Below are positions 8,513 through 17,542 of a stretch of 64,000 nucleotides of DNA, in pieces. The DNA lies in the NCBI GenBank assembly GCA_964567435.1, contig CAZMMQ010000001.1, positions 1 through 64,000 on the forward strand. The letters run 5' to 3'. This stretch comes from RFSX01 sp964567435 (lineage in GTDB: Bacteria; Bacteroidota; Bacteroidia; Chitinophagales; Saprospiraceae). Numbering within the stretch: the first letter of the stretch is position 1; every line of letters begins with the position of its first letter. A model generated the notes under the pieces. That model was not told the DNA's origin. It worked only from the letters and a program-made list of their open reading frames with translations, and made no database searches. The translations under genes and the position numbers were made by a program.

Positions 8513-9457
8513 ATGAACGAAGGTACACTAAGCACAAGACACCTCCTTGGCATTAAGTATATCACCAGAGAAGATATTGAGCTTATTTTTTCTACCGCAA
8601 GAAAATTTAAAGACGTCATCAATAGACCAATCAAAAAAGTACCATCTCTACGAGATGTGACGATTGCTAATCTGTTCTTTGAAAATTCAACTAGAACTAA
8701 ATTATCATTCGAACTGGCAGAGAAAAGGCTCTCTGCAGATGTGATCAATTTTTCTTCCTCTCAAAGCTCTGTCAAGAAGGGTGAAACTCTACTAGATACG
8801 GTCAATAATATCTTATCTATGAAAGTAGATATGATTGTAATGCGGCATCCAGCACCAGGTGCCCATTTTTTTCTATCAAAGCATATCGATGCACAAATTG
8901 TCAATGCGGGTGATGGCACACACGAACATCCCACTCAAGCTTTACTAGATGCTTACTCTATGCAAGAATCTGTTGGTAATTTGAAAGGTAAGAAGGTTTG
9001 TATCTTTGGAGACATCTTACACTCACGCGTTGCCTTGAGCAATATCTTATGCCTTAATAAGCTTGGTGCTAAAGTCAGAGTTTGTGGTCCTCCAACACTC
9101 ATTCCAAAGCATATCTCAAGCTTAGGAGTTGATGTATCTTATAATGTTAGAGAAAGCCTTGAGTGGTGCAATATTGCCAATGTGCTGCGCATCCAGTTAG
9201 AAAGACAGGATATAAAATACATTCCATCGCTAAGAGAGTACAGTCAATACTTTGGCATCAATAAAAAATTATTAGATACATTAAGTGAACAAAAAATCAT
9301 TATGCATCCCGGGCCTATCAATAGGGGCATAGAATTAGATAGTGATGTAGCAGATAGTGAGCATTCTATTATACTTCAGCAGGTAGAAAACGGTGTAGCA
9401 ATAAGAATGGCTGTCTTATTTCTCCTAGCTAATCAGAGAGGCGCTATTGACAATTAA
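8513..9457 (+). CDS. pyrB: Aspartate carbamoyltransferase catalytic subunit
   Basis: 314 residues. It makes N-carbamoyl-aspartate, the second step of pyrimidine synthesis. The carbamoyl-phosphate loop is FFENSTRTKLSFELA (about 51-65), and HPTQALLDAYSM (about 142-153) and MHPGPINRGIE near 264 are the aspartate-binding signatures. It is the second gene of a two-gene unit with pyrR. No pyrI regulatory subunit follows; the next gene is a thioredoxin-like protein with its own upstream gap. pyrC is found separately at 16196. Confidence 0.97.
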   Translation: MNEGTLSTRHLLGIKYITREDIELIFSTARKFKDVINRPIKKVPSLRDVTIANLFFENSTRTKLSFELAEKRLSADVINFSSSQSSVKKGETLLDTVNNILSMKVDMIVMRHPAPGAHFFLSKHIDAQIVNAGDGTHEHPTQALLDAYSMQESVGNLKGKKVCIFGDILHSRVALSNILCLNKLGAKVRVCGPPTLIPKHISSLGVDVSYNVRESLEWCNIANVLRIQLERQDIKYIPSLREYSQYFGINKKLLDTLSEQKIIMHPGPINRGIELDSDVADSEHSIILQQVENGVAIRMAVLFLLANQRGAIDN

Positions 9458-9528
9458 AATCGTATTAAAAATTTATTAAAGTCAGTATCCTCATAGATAC
9501 TTGATTACTTCTAACGGTTCTTTGTATT

Positions 9529-10959
9529 ATGGAAGCTTATGTAAAATTTTCGTTAATAATAAGTTGTTTGTTCGCAGTCTTACCTTTGACCGCTCAATAC
9601 AACATTGATATTGACATAAAAAATTATGAAAACGATACACTAATTGTAGGCTATTACTACGCAGACAAACAATTAGTCCGAGACACCTTATACGCCAAAC
9701 AATCAGGCAAATTCAAGTTGTCAGGAGAGGATACTTTGACTACTGGTATTTATATATTACTCACGTCACCAGATAAAGAATTTATTCAATTCAATGTCAA
9801 TGAAGACAACAAGGTATTCGGTATCAGCTATGATTATTCTAGTAAAACAGACATTAGCTATACCAACTCAGAGGACAATACCAATTTCCAGAATTACCTC
9901 TCCCTTCTCAATGAATTGAGGCCTGAAGCAGAAATACTCAGAGACACTATTGCCGCTCTTACAGAAAAAGGGACAGACGCTTCCGCATTCAAAACACAAC
10001 TTGAGACAATTGATAATAAGGTAAATAAATATCAAAATAATATACTTACTAATTATCCAAATTCTATAACAGCAAAAGTTTTAAAAGCTAATAAGGATGT
10101 TGAGTTACCCGATTTTCCTGACACCAAAGATGGTCAACTAAAAAGGTACCTTTATTACAAAGATCACTTCTTTGATAATCTTGACTTGTCAGACCCAGTT
10201 TCTATGAATCTTGGAGTCATTCAACCTAAAATAGATGCGTATCTTGAGAGACTTACCTCTAATTACCCTGATAGCATAATTGTAAGCTTAGATTACTTAC
10301 TAGAAGAGATGATGCCCGCTGAAAATACATATCAATACTATTTAGGTACATTTCTAAGTAAGTATGGTAATAGTAAAATTATTGGTTATGATGCTATCTA
10401 TGTCCATCTGATAGATAATTATTATGCTGTAGGTAAAGCACCTTGGGTAAATGAAGATAACCTAACCAAGATTATAGATAACGCCAACAAAATTAGGCCG
10501 GCCTTAATAGGAAAAATAGGAGCAGATATCCAAGTGTACAAGGAAGATGGTAAAACTCCAATTTCTATATCCAGTATCGACTACGAATATTTAGTACTAT
10601 TGTTTTGGGCTCCAAATTGTTCTCACTGCACTAAGATTATGCCTACAGTTGTTGAGTTCAACGAAAAGTGGAAGAATAAAGGCATCAAGACATTTGCTAT
10701 TTGTACCAAACATCAAGACAAAACCAAAAGTTGCTGGGAAGCTTTAGAAGAAAAAAACATGTTAGGCTTCATCAATGGCGCTGACCAATATCACCGATCA
10801 AGATTTAAGTTAAAATACAATGTGAGTAGCACTCCTAAAGTATTCATCTTAAATAAAGACAGAGAAATTCTACTTAAGAATCTGGGGGCAGAGCATCTAG
10901 AAGGTGCGATGCTAGAAATTCTAAAAAACGATAATAGGGAGGATTTAATTCCAAAATAA
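9529..10959 (+). CDS. TlpA-like thiol-disulfide protein with DUF4369- and DUF5106-like regions
   Basis: 476 residues with a signal peptide (to about LPLTAQ). The N-terminal beta-rich part (about 22-120) resembles DUF4369, the helical middle (about 120-330) resembles DUF5106, and the C-terminus is a thioredoxin fold with WAPNCSHCTKIMP, active-site Cys364 and Cys367, and the cis-Pro segment SSTPKVFIL. Such proteins act in the periplasm of Bacteroidota on disulfides, often in cytochrome maturation, but the partner is not known here. The stop codon directly touches the stop of the convergent aminotransferase gene. Confidence 0.85.
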   Translation: MEAYVKFSLIISCLFAVLPLTAQYNIDIDIKNYENDTLIVGYYYADKQLVRDTLYAKQSGKFKLSGEDTLTTGIYILLTSPDKEFIQFNVNEDNKVFGISYDYSSKTDISYTNSEDNTNFQNYLSLLNELRPEAEILRDTIAALTEKGTDASAFKTQLETIDNKVNKYQNNILTNYPNSITAKVLKANKDVELPDFPDTKDGQLKRYLYYKDHFFDNLDLSDPVSMNLGVIQPKIDAYLERLTSNYPDSIIVSLDYLLEEMMPAENTYQYYLGTFLSKYGNSKIIGYDAIYVHLIDNYYAVGKAPWVNEDNLTKIIDNANKIRPALIGKIGADIQVYKEDGKTPISISSIDYEYLVLLFWAPNCSHCTKIMPTVVEFNEKWKNKGIKTFAICTKHQDKTKSCWEALEEKNMLGFINGADQYHRSRFKLKYNVSSTPKVFILNKDREILLKNLGAEHLEGAMLEILKNDNREDLIPK

Positions 10960-12159
10960 TCAGCTGAAACCAAATAATACTTTTTTGATTCTTTTCATCG
11001 CTTCTTCTAATATACTGTTAGATGTTGCGTAGGATATTCTGAATGAATTTGGATCGCCAAAAGCGGTACCAGTTACAACAGCAACATGTGCCTCATCTAG
11101 AAGTACATCTACAAAGTCATTTGCATTATTGATAGTTCTTTGACCATTGGACTTGCCAAAGAAATGTGAGATATCGGGAAAAAAGTAGAATGCCCCTTGT
11201 GGATCATTCGTTTTGATACCAGGGATATCATCCAGCAAAGTCTTTACAAGATTCTTTCGTTGTAAAAACTTGTCCTTCATATAACCTAATTGACTAGGAT
11301 CTTCCATCAACGCATGGGCAGCAGCTGCCTGACCAAAGGCAGTCGCACCAGAAGTAAATTGTCCTTGAACTTTTGCACAGGCTTTAGCTATCCACTTTGG
11401 CGCACCCATATAACCTAATCGCCAGCCTGTCATAGCAAATCCTTTGGACATCCCATTTACTGTAATGGTTTTGTCTGCCATTCCAGGCATTCCAGCTATA
11501 CTAGGATTCTTGCCATCAAAAAGGATGTATTCATAAATCTCATCTGCTAGAACAAACAGATTTTCATGAGTACTGATAACGCTTGCTAAGGATTCAATCT
11601 CAGACAGAGAATAGGAACTGCCAGTTGGATTGCTTGGAGAAGAAAAGATTATAAGTTTAGTCTTGTCGTTAATGGCAGCTTTTAATTGCTCTGCCGTTAC
11701 TTTAAAATCTTGATCTATACCTGCATATAGAGGGACTGGCGTTCCACCAGCAAATTTTACAATTTCAAAATAAGAGACCCAATATGGAGTGAATATGATT
11801 ACCTCATCTCCTGGATCAAGCAATGCCAAACAGACATTTGCTATGCACTGCTTAGCGCCGTTGGATACCACAATTTGATCTGTACTATAGTCCAATCCAT
11901 TATCCCTATTGAATTTATGACATATTGCCTTTCGCAAAGCAATGTCACCAGGCACTGCTGTATATTTAGTTTTACCTTCTTCGAGTGCTTTTACCGCAGC
12001 AGATTTTATAAAGTCAGGTGTATCAAAGTCAGGTTCACCCAGACTTAAACTAATAACATCAATTCCTTGAGCTTTCAATTCACGTGCTTTCTGTGCCATT
12101 TTGATGGTTGCAGATTCTGACATACCCTTTAATCTGGAGGATAATAACTGATTGGACAT
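10960..12159 (-). CDS. Pyridoxal-phosphate aminotransferase, class I (aspartate aminotransferase-like)
   Basis: 399 residues, fold type I, class I/Ib. SLGEPDFDTP (about 39-48) is the substrate-arm motif, SPSNPTGSSY (about 174-183) holds the conserved Asn, ADEIYEYILFDG (about 205-216) holds the Asp and Tyr that bind PLP, and Lys239 in NGMSKGFAMTGWRLGY forms the Schiff base. A C-terminal Arg (SFRISYATS) binds the substrate carboxylate. This is the aspartate/prephenate aminotransferase subfamily; the precise substrate cannot be fixed from sequence. Confidence 0.93.
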   Translation of the reverse strand: MSNQLLSSRLKGMSESATIKMAQKARELKAQGIDVISLSLGEPDFDTPDFIKSAAVKALEEGKTKYTAVPGDIALRKAICHKFNRDNGLDYSTDQIVVSNGAKQCIANVCLALLDPGDEVIIFTPYWVSYFEIVKFAGGTPVPLYAGIDQDFKVTAEQLKAAINDKTKLIIFSSPSNPTGSSYSLSEIESLASVISTHENLFVLADEIYEYILFDGKNPSIAGMPGMADKTITVNGMSKGFAMTGWRLGYMGAPKWIAKACAKVQGQFTSGATAFGQAAAAHALMEDPSQLGYMKDKFLQRKNLVKTLLDDIPGIKTNDPQGAFYFFPDISHFFGKSNGQRTINNANDFVDVLLDEAHVAVVTGTAFGDPNSFRISYATSNSILEEAMKRIKKVLFGFS

Positions 12160-12242
12160 ATAACAAATTTTTACAATGTCAAAAGTATGATTTACTTTCG
12201 TCTCCAGACAGATTTTATTTCTTTATTTATCAATCTGCTATT

Positions 12243-12740
12243 ATGGAAAAGATTCAAATTTTCGTGACTGGAGGTACCTTTGACAAAGATTATAATTACA
12301 TAACTGGTGAGTTATACTTTAAGGACACTCATCTGATTGACATGTTTAAGCAAGGACGTTCAATTCTAAATTTAGATGTTAAGAAGTTGATGATGGTTGA
12401 TAGTCTAGAGATGACGACAGATCATAGGTCACAAATTCTACAAGAATGCAATAACACATCCAGTGACAGAATTCTCATAACACATGGGACGGATACTATG
12501 GTAGAAACTGCTCATTTCTTAGAAAAACATCAAGTTGATACTAAAACGATTGTGCTCACAGGTGCTATGATTCCTATTGCTTTTGGTAGTTCTTCAGATG
12601 GATTTTTTAATTTGGGTGCCGCTCTCGCTTTCGTTCAAACTCTAAAGCCAGGCATATATATCGCAATGAATGGTAGATACTTCAAATGGGATAATGTGAG
12701 GAAAAATAGGGAAACAGGCTATTTTGAACCAAAATCGTAA
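12243..12740 (+). CDS. Asparaginase N-domain-only protein
   Basis: 165 residues from ATG 12243. A longer frame back to 12108 lies antisense to the aminotransferase gene and was rejected. The protein has the first asparaginase motif (VTGGTFDKDYN, Thr in TGGT) and the second (LITHGTDTMVETA), with LTGAMIP and GSSSDGFFNLGAAL following. The C-terminal domain of type I/II asparaginases (about 150 residues) is absent, as in the short asparaginase-domain proteins known from many bacteria. Both catalytic threonines are kept, so amidohydrolase activity is possible, but dimer architecture would differ from the full-length enzymes. Confidence 0.83.
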   Translation: MEKIQIFVTGGTFDKDYNYITGELYFKDTHLIDMFKQGRSILNLDVKKLMMVDSLEMTTDHRSQILQECNNTSSDRILITHGTDTMVETAHFLEKHQVDTKTIVLTGAMIPIAFGSSSDGFFNLGAALAFVQTLKPGIYIAMNGRYFKWDNVRKNRETGYFEPKS

Positions 12741-12831
12741 TATCGGTATAACCTATTGTATATCAACTAAAAATACATTCGGACAATAATTATATTTAGC
12801 CTACAAAGCCACTATTTTAGAAACTATACGT

Positions 12832-12839
12832 TATCTTTG
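12832..12839 (+). promoter_or_regulatory. -7 element of the OmpA-family gene
   Basis: TATCTTTG matches TAnnTTTG and lies 42 bases before the ATG at 12882. It shows that an in-frame ORF extension back to 12837 cannot be translated from this promoter. Confidence 0.5.
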
Positions 12840-12881
12840 CATGTTGGTAAATGTATATCCAGCATTCAATTTGACGGAGTT

Positions 12882-14420
12882 ATGAAACAAATAGTAATCA
12901 TATTAGCATTTGTAATACTTAGCATGACCTCATTAAGCAGTCAGCAGTTTACACCATTAGATGACCAAATTAGAATAAGCGCAGATAGCACCAGTTCACT
13001 TTATCCATATGGATTGACCTACAAAGCACTGATATTGGACTATCAATCTCAGAATGGAGGTAGTATTACCAACTTTAGTGATTACCATTATGGTTTTGAA
13101 ATTGGGATTTCCAAGGCTATTTCTGACAACTTCAATCTATATCTACCTGTGAAGGCAGGTGTTGTGAATAGAAGCGAAGACCGCGAAAACTTATCTAACT
13201 GTGTCCATAGGAATGTATTTAGTGCAGACCTTCAAGCACAATATTTATTTCGAAATCCTACTAAAATAGGTCAACAAGTGATACCATATGTATTTGCTGG
13301 TGCAGGAGGCGTATTAGAGGATGAAGGAGAATTCAATGTGCAGATTCCGTTTGGTGGCGGATTGAATTTCAGAGTAAAAGATAATGTATATATCAACTGG
13401 CAATCAGAGTACAGATTTTCTTTATCTGAGAATAGAAATAATCTGCAGCATGGACTAGGATTTACCTACTTATTTGGTGCTCCTGCTCCAGCTGATATTA
13501 TACCAATGGAGAAAGAGGAAATGAAATTAGATAGTGATGGTGATGGATTAGAAGATGACATAGACTTATGTCCTCAGATTGCTGGTCCAGTCGGTCTCAA
13601 AGGTTGTCCAGATAAGGATGATGATGGAATTCCAGATTACCGAGATGATTGTCCATCTATACCAGGAGTCGGTGTATTTAAAGGATGTCCTGATACAGAT
13701 GGAGATGGGATTTCAGATAATGATGATGACTGCCCTAACAAAGCAGGTACTCAATCAAACAATGGCTGCCCTGAAGAGCCTGCCATAGCACCAGATAGCG
13801 ACGGAGATGGCGTACCAGATTCAATTGATAAGTGTCCTAATGTAAAGGGGGATGGAGCAGATGGATGCCCTGTTAATAGAATACAAGACAGAGATGGTGA
13901 TGGTGTAGCGGATAATCTAGATAAATGCCCAGACAGAGCGGGAATAGCTGCTTTCGGTGGATGTCCTGATACAGATGGTGATGGGATAGATGATAGTAGA
14001 GATAAGTGTCCTAATTCTCCTGGCACAGTAGCTACAGGAGGATGTCCAGAAATTTCAAGAGATGATAGAGACGTTCTTGAAGTGGCAATGAGAGCAGTCT
14101 CGTTTGATACTGGTAAGGCAACTTTAAAATCTGAATCATACTCAGTTCTTAATCAAATCGGACAATTGCTTCTTAGATATCCTGATTACAACCTCATTAT
14201 AGAAGGTCATACAGATAATGTTGGAAGTTCTGTGAATAATCAACTATTGTCTGAAAGAAGAGCCAGAGCCTGTTATGAATATCTTAGAGATAAATCTGGG
14301 GTTCCTGCCAACATAATGACTCATACAGGATATGGAGAATCTCGACCAATATCTTCTAATGATAACTTAGAAGGAAGAAAGCTAAACAGAAGAGTTGTAT
14401 TCAACCTTGTTCCTAGGTAA
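12882..14420 (+). CDS. OmpA-family outer membrane protein with thrombospondin type 3 repeats
   Basis: 512 residues from ATG 12882, with signal peptide MKQIVIILAFVILSMTSLSS. Residues of about 25-200 form a beta-barrel-like domain. About 215-385 carries at least six thrombospondin type 3 calcium-binding repeats (DSDGDGLEDDIDLCP, DTDGDGISDNDDDCP and similar), with paired Cys in each. The last 120 residues are an OmpA domain with IIEGHTDNVGSS and LSERRARACYEYL, which binds peptidoglycan. It probably anchors the outer membrane to the wall and may be a porin. The gene has its own promoter and ends at a strong terminator shared with purE. Confidence 0.93.
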   Translation: MKQIVIILAFVILSMTSLSSQQFTPLDDQIRISADSTSSLYPYGLTYKALILDYQSQNGGSITNFSDYHYGFEIGISKAISDNFNLYLPVKAGVVNRSEDRENLSNCVHRNVFSADLQAQYLFRNPTKIGQQVIPYVFAGAGGVLEDEGEFNVQIPFGGGLNFRVKDNVYINWQSEYRFSLSENRNNLQHGLGFTYLFGAPAPADIIPMEKEEMKLDSDGDGLEDDIDLCPQIAGPVGLKGCPDKDDDGIPDYRDDCPSIPGVGVFKGCPDTDGDGISDNDDDCPNKAGTQSNNGCPEEPAIAPDSDGDGVPDSIDKCPNVKGDGADGCPVNRIQDRDGDGVADNLDKCPDRAGIAAFGGCPDTDGDGIDDSRDKCPNSPGTVATGGCPEISRDDRDVLEVAMRAVSFDTGKATLKSESYSVLNQIGQLLLRYPDYNLIIEGHTDNVGSSVNNQLLSERRARACYEYLRDKSGVPANIMTHTGYGESRPISSNDNLEGRKLNRRVVFNLVPR

Positions 14421-14434
14421 GTGTAATTAACTTC

Positions 14435-14482
14435 TAATAAAAAAGTCTGCATATTGAATTCTATATGCAGACTTTTTTATTA
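14435..14482. terminator. Bidirectional intrinsic terminator between the OmpA gene and purE
   Basis: A perfect inverted repeat of about 20 bp, with the core GTCTGCATAT and its complement around an 8-base loop, flanked by an A-tract on one side and a T-tract on the other. It serves both the OmpA gene (plus) and purK-purE (minus). Confidence 0.88.
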
Positions 14483-14492
14483 AACAACTCGA

Positions 14493-14990
14493 TTATGAAT
14501 TATTCTCTTCTACTCGCTTAGCCTTTTCCAAGACTGCAGCTTTCATACTTTCACGAAAATTTTTCAGTTTAGTTTGTAAATCACCATCTGACTGACCTAT
14601 AATTCTGGCAGCTAATAATCCAGCATTCTTTGCGCCATTAAGTGCAACTGTGGCTACAGGCACGCCATTAGGCATTTGCAAAATAGACAAGACACTATCC
14701 CAACCATCTATAGAATTGGACGATTTGATAGGTACACCTATGACGGGCAGATCAGTCAATGATGCAACCATGCCTGGCAAATGAGCCGCCCCTCCAGCTC
14801 CTGCAATGATTACTTTAATGCCTCTTTTGACCGCATTACTTGCATACTCTACCATCCGAAGTGGTGTTCTGTGCGCGGAGACAACAGTCATTTCATAGCT
14901 GACACTAAGCTCGTCCAAAATATCCGCTGCCGCTTGCATTACTGAAAGATCAGAATCTGATCCCATTATTATTCCGACTTGCTTTCCCAT
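14493..14990 (-). CDS. purE: N5-carboxyaminoimidazole ribonucleotide mutase
   Basis: 165 residues. It converts N5-CAIR made by PurK into CAIR in purine synthesis. MGSDSDLSVMQAAADIL (about 9-25) and VVSAHRTPLRMVEYA (about 38-52) are the class I PurE signatures, and AGAGGAAHLPGMVAS follows. Its ATG at 14990 lies inside the purK coding end (22-base overlap), so the two are translated from one mRNA. It is class I because PurK is present. Confidence 0.97.
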   Translation of the reverse strand: MGKQVGIIMGSDSDLSVMQAAADILDELSVSYEMTVVSAHRTPLRMVEYASNAVKRGIKVIIAGAGGAAHLPGMVASLTDLPVIGVPIKSSNSIDGWDSVLSILQMPNGVPVATVALNGAKNAGLLAARIIGQSDGDLQTKLKNFRESMKAAVLEKAKRVEENNS

Positions 14991-16123
14991 GCTTTTACTT
15001 TTAAACTTGATTTTACAATTGACATTTTTTCTTTTACTTCCTCTAATTCGTCTCCGACTATATTTACGTGACCCATCTTCCTTAAAGGTCTAGTTTTTCC
15101 TTTTCCATAAAGGTGAGGGTAGACTCTATCCAAAGTTAGTATTGATTCTAACCCTTCATAATATGTTGGGCCAGTGTGATTTTTTTCACCTAGCACGTTA
15201 ATCATTAATGCTGTTTCTGTTTGCTTAATATCTGGCAAATCCCAATCTAACAACGTTCTAAGATGAATATTATACTGCGAATGAGATCCAACATCTATCG
15301 TATGATGTCCTGAATTATGCGGTCGAGGGGCTACTTCATTGACCAAAATTTGATCGTCATTAGTCAAGAACATTTCTACTGCTAAAATCCCAATCATATC
15401 TAGCTCTGAAATTATTCGATCAGCCATCTCTACACACTTACTATATATTTCTTTAGAAATTTCAGCAGGGCATAGAAGGTAGTCCAATAGGTGTCCTTCC
15501 TTGTTAAATATCATCTCTGTTATAGGAAAGAACGTCTTTTGTCCTTTTGTATTTCTTCCAACTATAATGGCCAATTCTTTTTTAATATCGACTAGCTTTT
15601 CAATGACTGAGGAAGTATCCAAGATTTCCTCAAAGTCAGTTTCTGATTGGATGACTTTTACCCCTTTCCCATCATATCCTGCAGTCCTTGCTTTCTGGAC
15701 AAAAGGAGGCACTAGTACACCTGAGGAAACTTTATCGAGAATATCCTGCTTATTAGTGACGAGAAAAAATTCAGAACTGGCAATATCATTTTCTAAGTAA
15801 AATTGCTTTTGTATGCCCTTATCTTTTATTGTATTAAGAACCCTACTTTGAGGACGTACAATAATGCCAGATTCTTCCAACTTGGCTAATGCCTCTGTAT
15901 TAACATTTTCAATTTCCACAGTGAGAATATCCATATTACTACCAAAGGAGATGACATCATCATAACTTTTGAAATCGCCTTGCACAAAATATGGATATAT
16001 TCTTCCTACTGGAGATTCAAAGGAGCTATCCATAAACCATATTTCTTGATCAAATTTTGATACTTCCTGCAAGAGCATCTTTCCTAATTGGCCACCACCT
16101 AATACACCTATCTTCTTATTCAC
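14969..16123 (-). CDS. purK: N5-carboxyaminoimidazole ribonucleotide synthase
   Basis: 384 residues, an ATP-grasp ligase that carboxylates AIR with ATP and bicarbonate. The N-terminus is GVLGGGQLGKMLLQE. The ATP-grasp region includes KARTAGYDGKGVKVIQ (about 142-157), AVEMFLTNDDQILVNEVAPRP (about 245-265) and NSGHHTIDVGSHSQY. It precedes purE with a 22-base overlap. Transcription starts from a TAnnTTTG element at 16147-16154, 23 bases before the ATG. Confidence 0.97.
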   Translation of the reverse strand: MNKKIGVLGGGQLGKMLLQEVSKFDQEIWFMDSSFESPVGRIYPYFVQGDFKSYDDVISFGSNMDILTVEIENVNTEALAKLEESGIIVRPQSRVLNTIKDKGIQKQFYLENDIASSEFFLVTNKQDILDKVSSGVLVPPFVQKARTAGYDGKGVKVIQSETDFEEILDTSSVIEKLVDIKKELAIIVGRNTKGQKTFFPITEMIFNKEGHLLDYLLCPAEISKEIYSKCVEMADRIISELDMIGILAVEMFLTNDDQILVNEVAPRPHNSGHHTIDVGSHSQYNIHLRTLLDWDLPDIKQTETALMINVLGEKNHTGPTYYEGLESILTLDRVYPHLYGKGKTRPLRKMGHVNIVGDELEEVKEKMSIVKSSLKVKAWESKSE

Positions 16124-16146
16124 TAGTTTGTTTATATATTATGCTG

Positions 16147-16154
16147 CAAAGGTA
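16147..16154 (-). promoter_or_regulatory. -7 element of purK-purE
   Basis: The minus strand reads TACCTTTG, matching TAnnTTTG, 23 bases before the purK ATG. It lies back to back with the weaker pyrC element at 16166. Confidence 0.5.
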
Positions 16155-16165
16155 TTCATAATCCA

Positions 16166-16173
16166 TACCTTCG
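16166..16173 (+). promoter_or_regulatory. Possible -7 element of pyrC
   Basis: TACCTTCG differs from TAnnTTTG by one base and lies 22 bases before the pyrC ATG at 16196. Weak evidence. Confidence 0.3.
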
Positions 16174-16195
16174 AATTCAGAAATTGGTAAAAATT

Positions 16196-17542
16196 ATGAG
16201 TGATCATTCTTCAACAAAAATTCTACTTAAGAATGCCTTAATTATTAATCGCGGTCTTACTATGGAAGGAGACATCCTTATCAAGGACAAACGCATTGAA
16301 AGAGTAGGCAAGGATATCATGGATTCAACGGCAATATTAGTAGATGTCAATGGAAAGTGGGTGATGCCTGGAATCATTGATGATCAGGTACACTTTAGAC
16401 AACCTGGGTACACACATAAAGCTGACATAGCAACTGAATCTAGAGCAGCTGCAGCAGGTGGCGTGACCACTTTCATGGAAATGCCTAATACCAATCCCAC
16501 CTCCACTACCCAGGAACTCCTACAAGAGAAATATGATATAGCTGCCAAGACTTCTACTGTAAATTATAGCTTCTATATGGGAGCTACCAACGACAACATA
16601 GAAGAAGTACTTAAAACAGATGCCACAAAGGTCTGTGGCGTCAAAATATTTATGGGATCCAGTACTGGCAATATGTTGGTTGATGATCAGAAAACCTTAG
16701 CTAATTTATTTTCAAAAGTAGATATGCTGATTGCCACTCATTGTGAAGATGAACAGACTATAAAGAAAAATCTGGAGCTCGCAATTAGCAAGTATGGTGA
16801 TAGTCTCAGTGCCATCCACCACCCAATTATTAGAAATTCTCAAGGTTGTTATCTTTCATCTAGCATGGCTATTGATTTAGCCAAAAAGAATGGGACACGT
16901 CTTCATATCTTGCATATTAGCACTGCAGAAGAAATCAAACTTTTTGATAATCATATCCCATTAGTTGACAAGAAAATTACGTCAGAAGTTTGTGTGCATC
17001 ATTTGTTTTTCGATGATGGATATTACCATGCCCTTGGTAACAAAGTAAAATGCAATCCAGCTATCAAATCTGTCACCGATAAAGAAGCGCTCTTGGAAGG
17101 TCTCAAAAATGGATATTTCGATGTCATTGCCACAGACCATGCACCACATACGGTAGAAGAAAAGGGTAGGCCATATGCCAAAGCACCTTCAGGGTTACCT
17201 CTAATTCAGCACAGTCTTGCCATGATGTTGAGCTTTTATCATCTTGGAGAATTGACTAAAGAATTTATAGTCGATAAAATGTGTCATGCCCCGGCAGAGT
17301 TGTTTAGAGTTAAGGATCGAGGATATGTAGACGAGGGCGCATTTGCTGATTTGATTATAGTCGATCCAGATAAGAAATGGGAGGTCAATTCCAAAGATCT
17401 AGAATACAAATGTGGATGGTCTCCTATGGAAGGATTTGAATTGCGTGGAAAAGTTATAAGTACAATCTGTAATGGGATCTTTGTCTATAGAAACGAACAG
17501 CTCAATGGCCAAAGAGCTGGCATGAGATTGGCATTCAATTAA
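16196..17542 (+). CDS. pyrC: Dihydroorotase (class I amidohydrolase)
   Basis: 448 residues from ATG 16196; an upstream in-frame TTG at 16184 adds only four residues. The enzyme cyclises carbamoyl-aspartate to dihydroorotate. The metal motif, normally DxHxHxR, reads DDQVHFRQPG, with Gln in place of the first His. The rest of the amidohydrolase pattern is kept: ATHCEDE, LHILHIS, IATDHAPHT. EMPNTNPT and KIFMGSSTGNM also fit the class I dihydroorotase/allantoinase group. I believe DDQ in place of DxH occurs in other Bacteroidota dihydroorotases (memory, not checked). The last eight bases overlap the convergent ribH. Confidence 0.9.
   Translation: MSDHSSTKILLKNALIINRGLTMEGDILIKDKRIERVGKDIMDSTAILVDVNGKWVMPGIIDDQVHFRQPGYTHKADIATESRAAAAGGVTTFMEMPNTNPTSTTQELLQEKYDIAAKTSTVNYSFYMGATNDNIEEVLKTDATKVCGVKIFMGSSTGNMLVDDQKTLANLFSKVDMLIATHCEDEQTIKKNLELAISKYGDSLSAIHHPIIRNSQGCYLSSSMAIDLAKKNGTRLHILHISTAEEIKLFDNHIPLVDKKITSEVCVHHLFFDDGYYHALGNKVKCNPAIKSVTDKEALLEGLKNGYFDVIATDHAPHTVEEKGRPYAKAPSGLPLIQHSLAMMLSFYHLGELTKEFIVDKMCHAPAELFRVKDRGYVDEGAFADLIIVDPDKKWEVNSKDLEYKCGWSPMEGFELRGKVISTICNGIFVYRNEQLNGQRAGMRLAFN

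Noticed and set aside
12108..12242. N-terminal extension of the one-domain asparaginase
   Set aside because: It lies antisense to the aminotransferase start and does not fit the family start at the TGGT strand.
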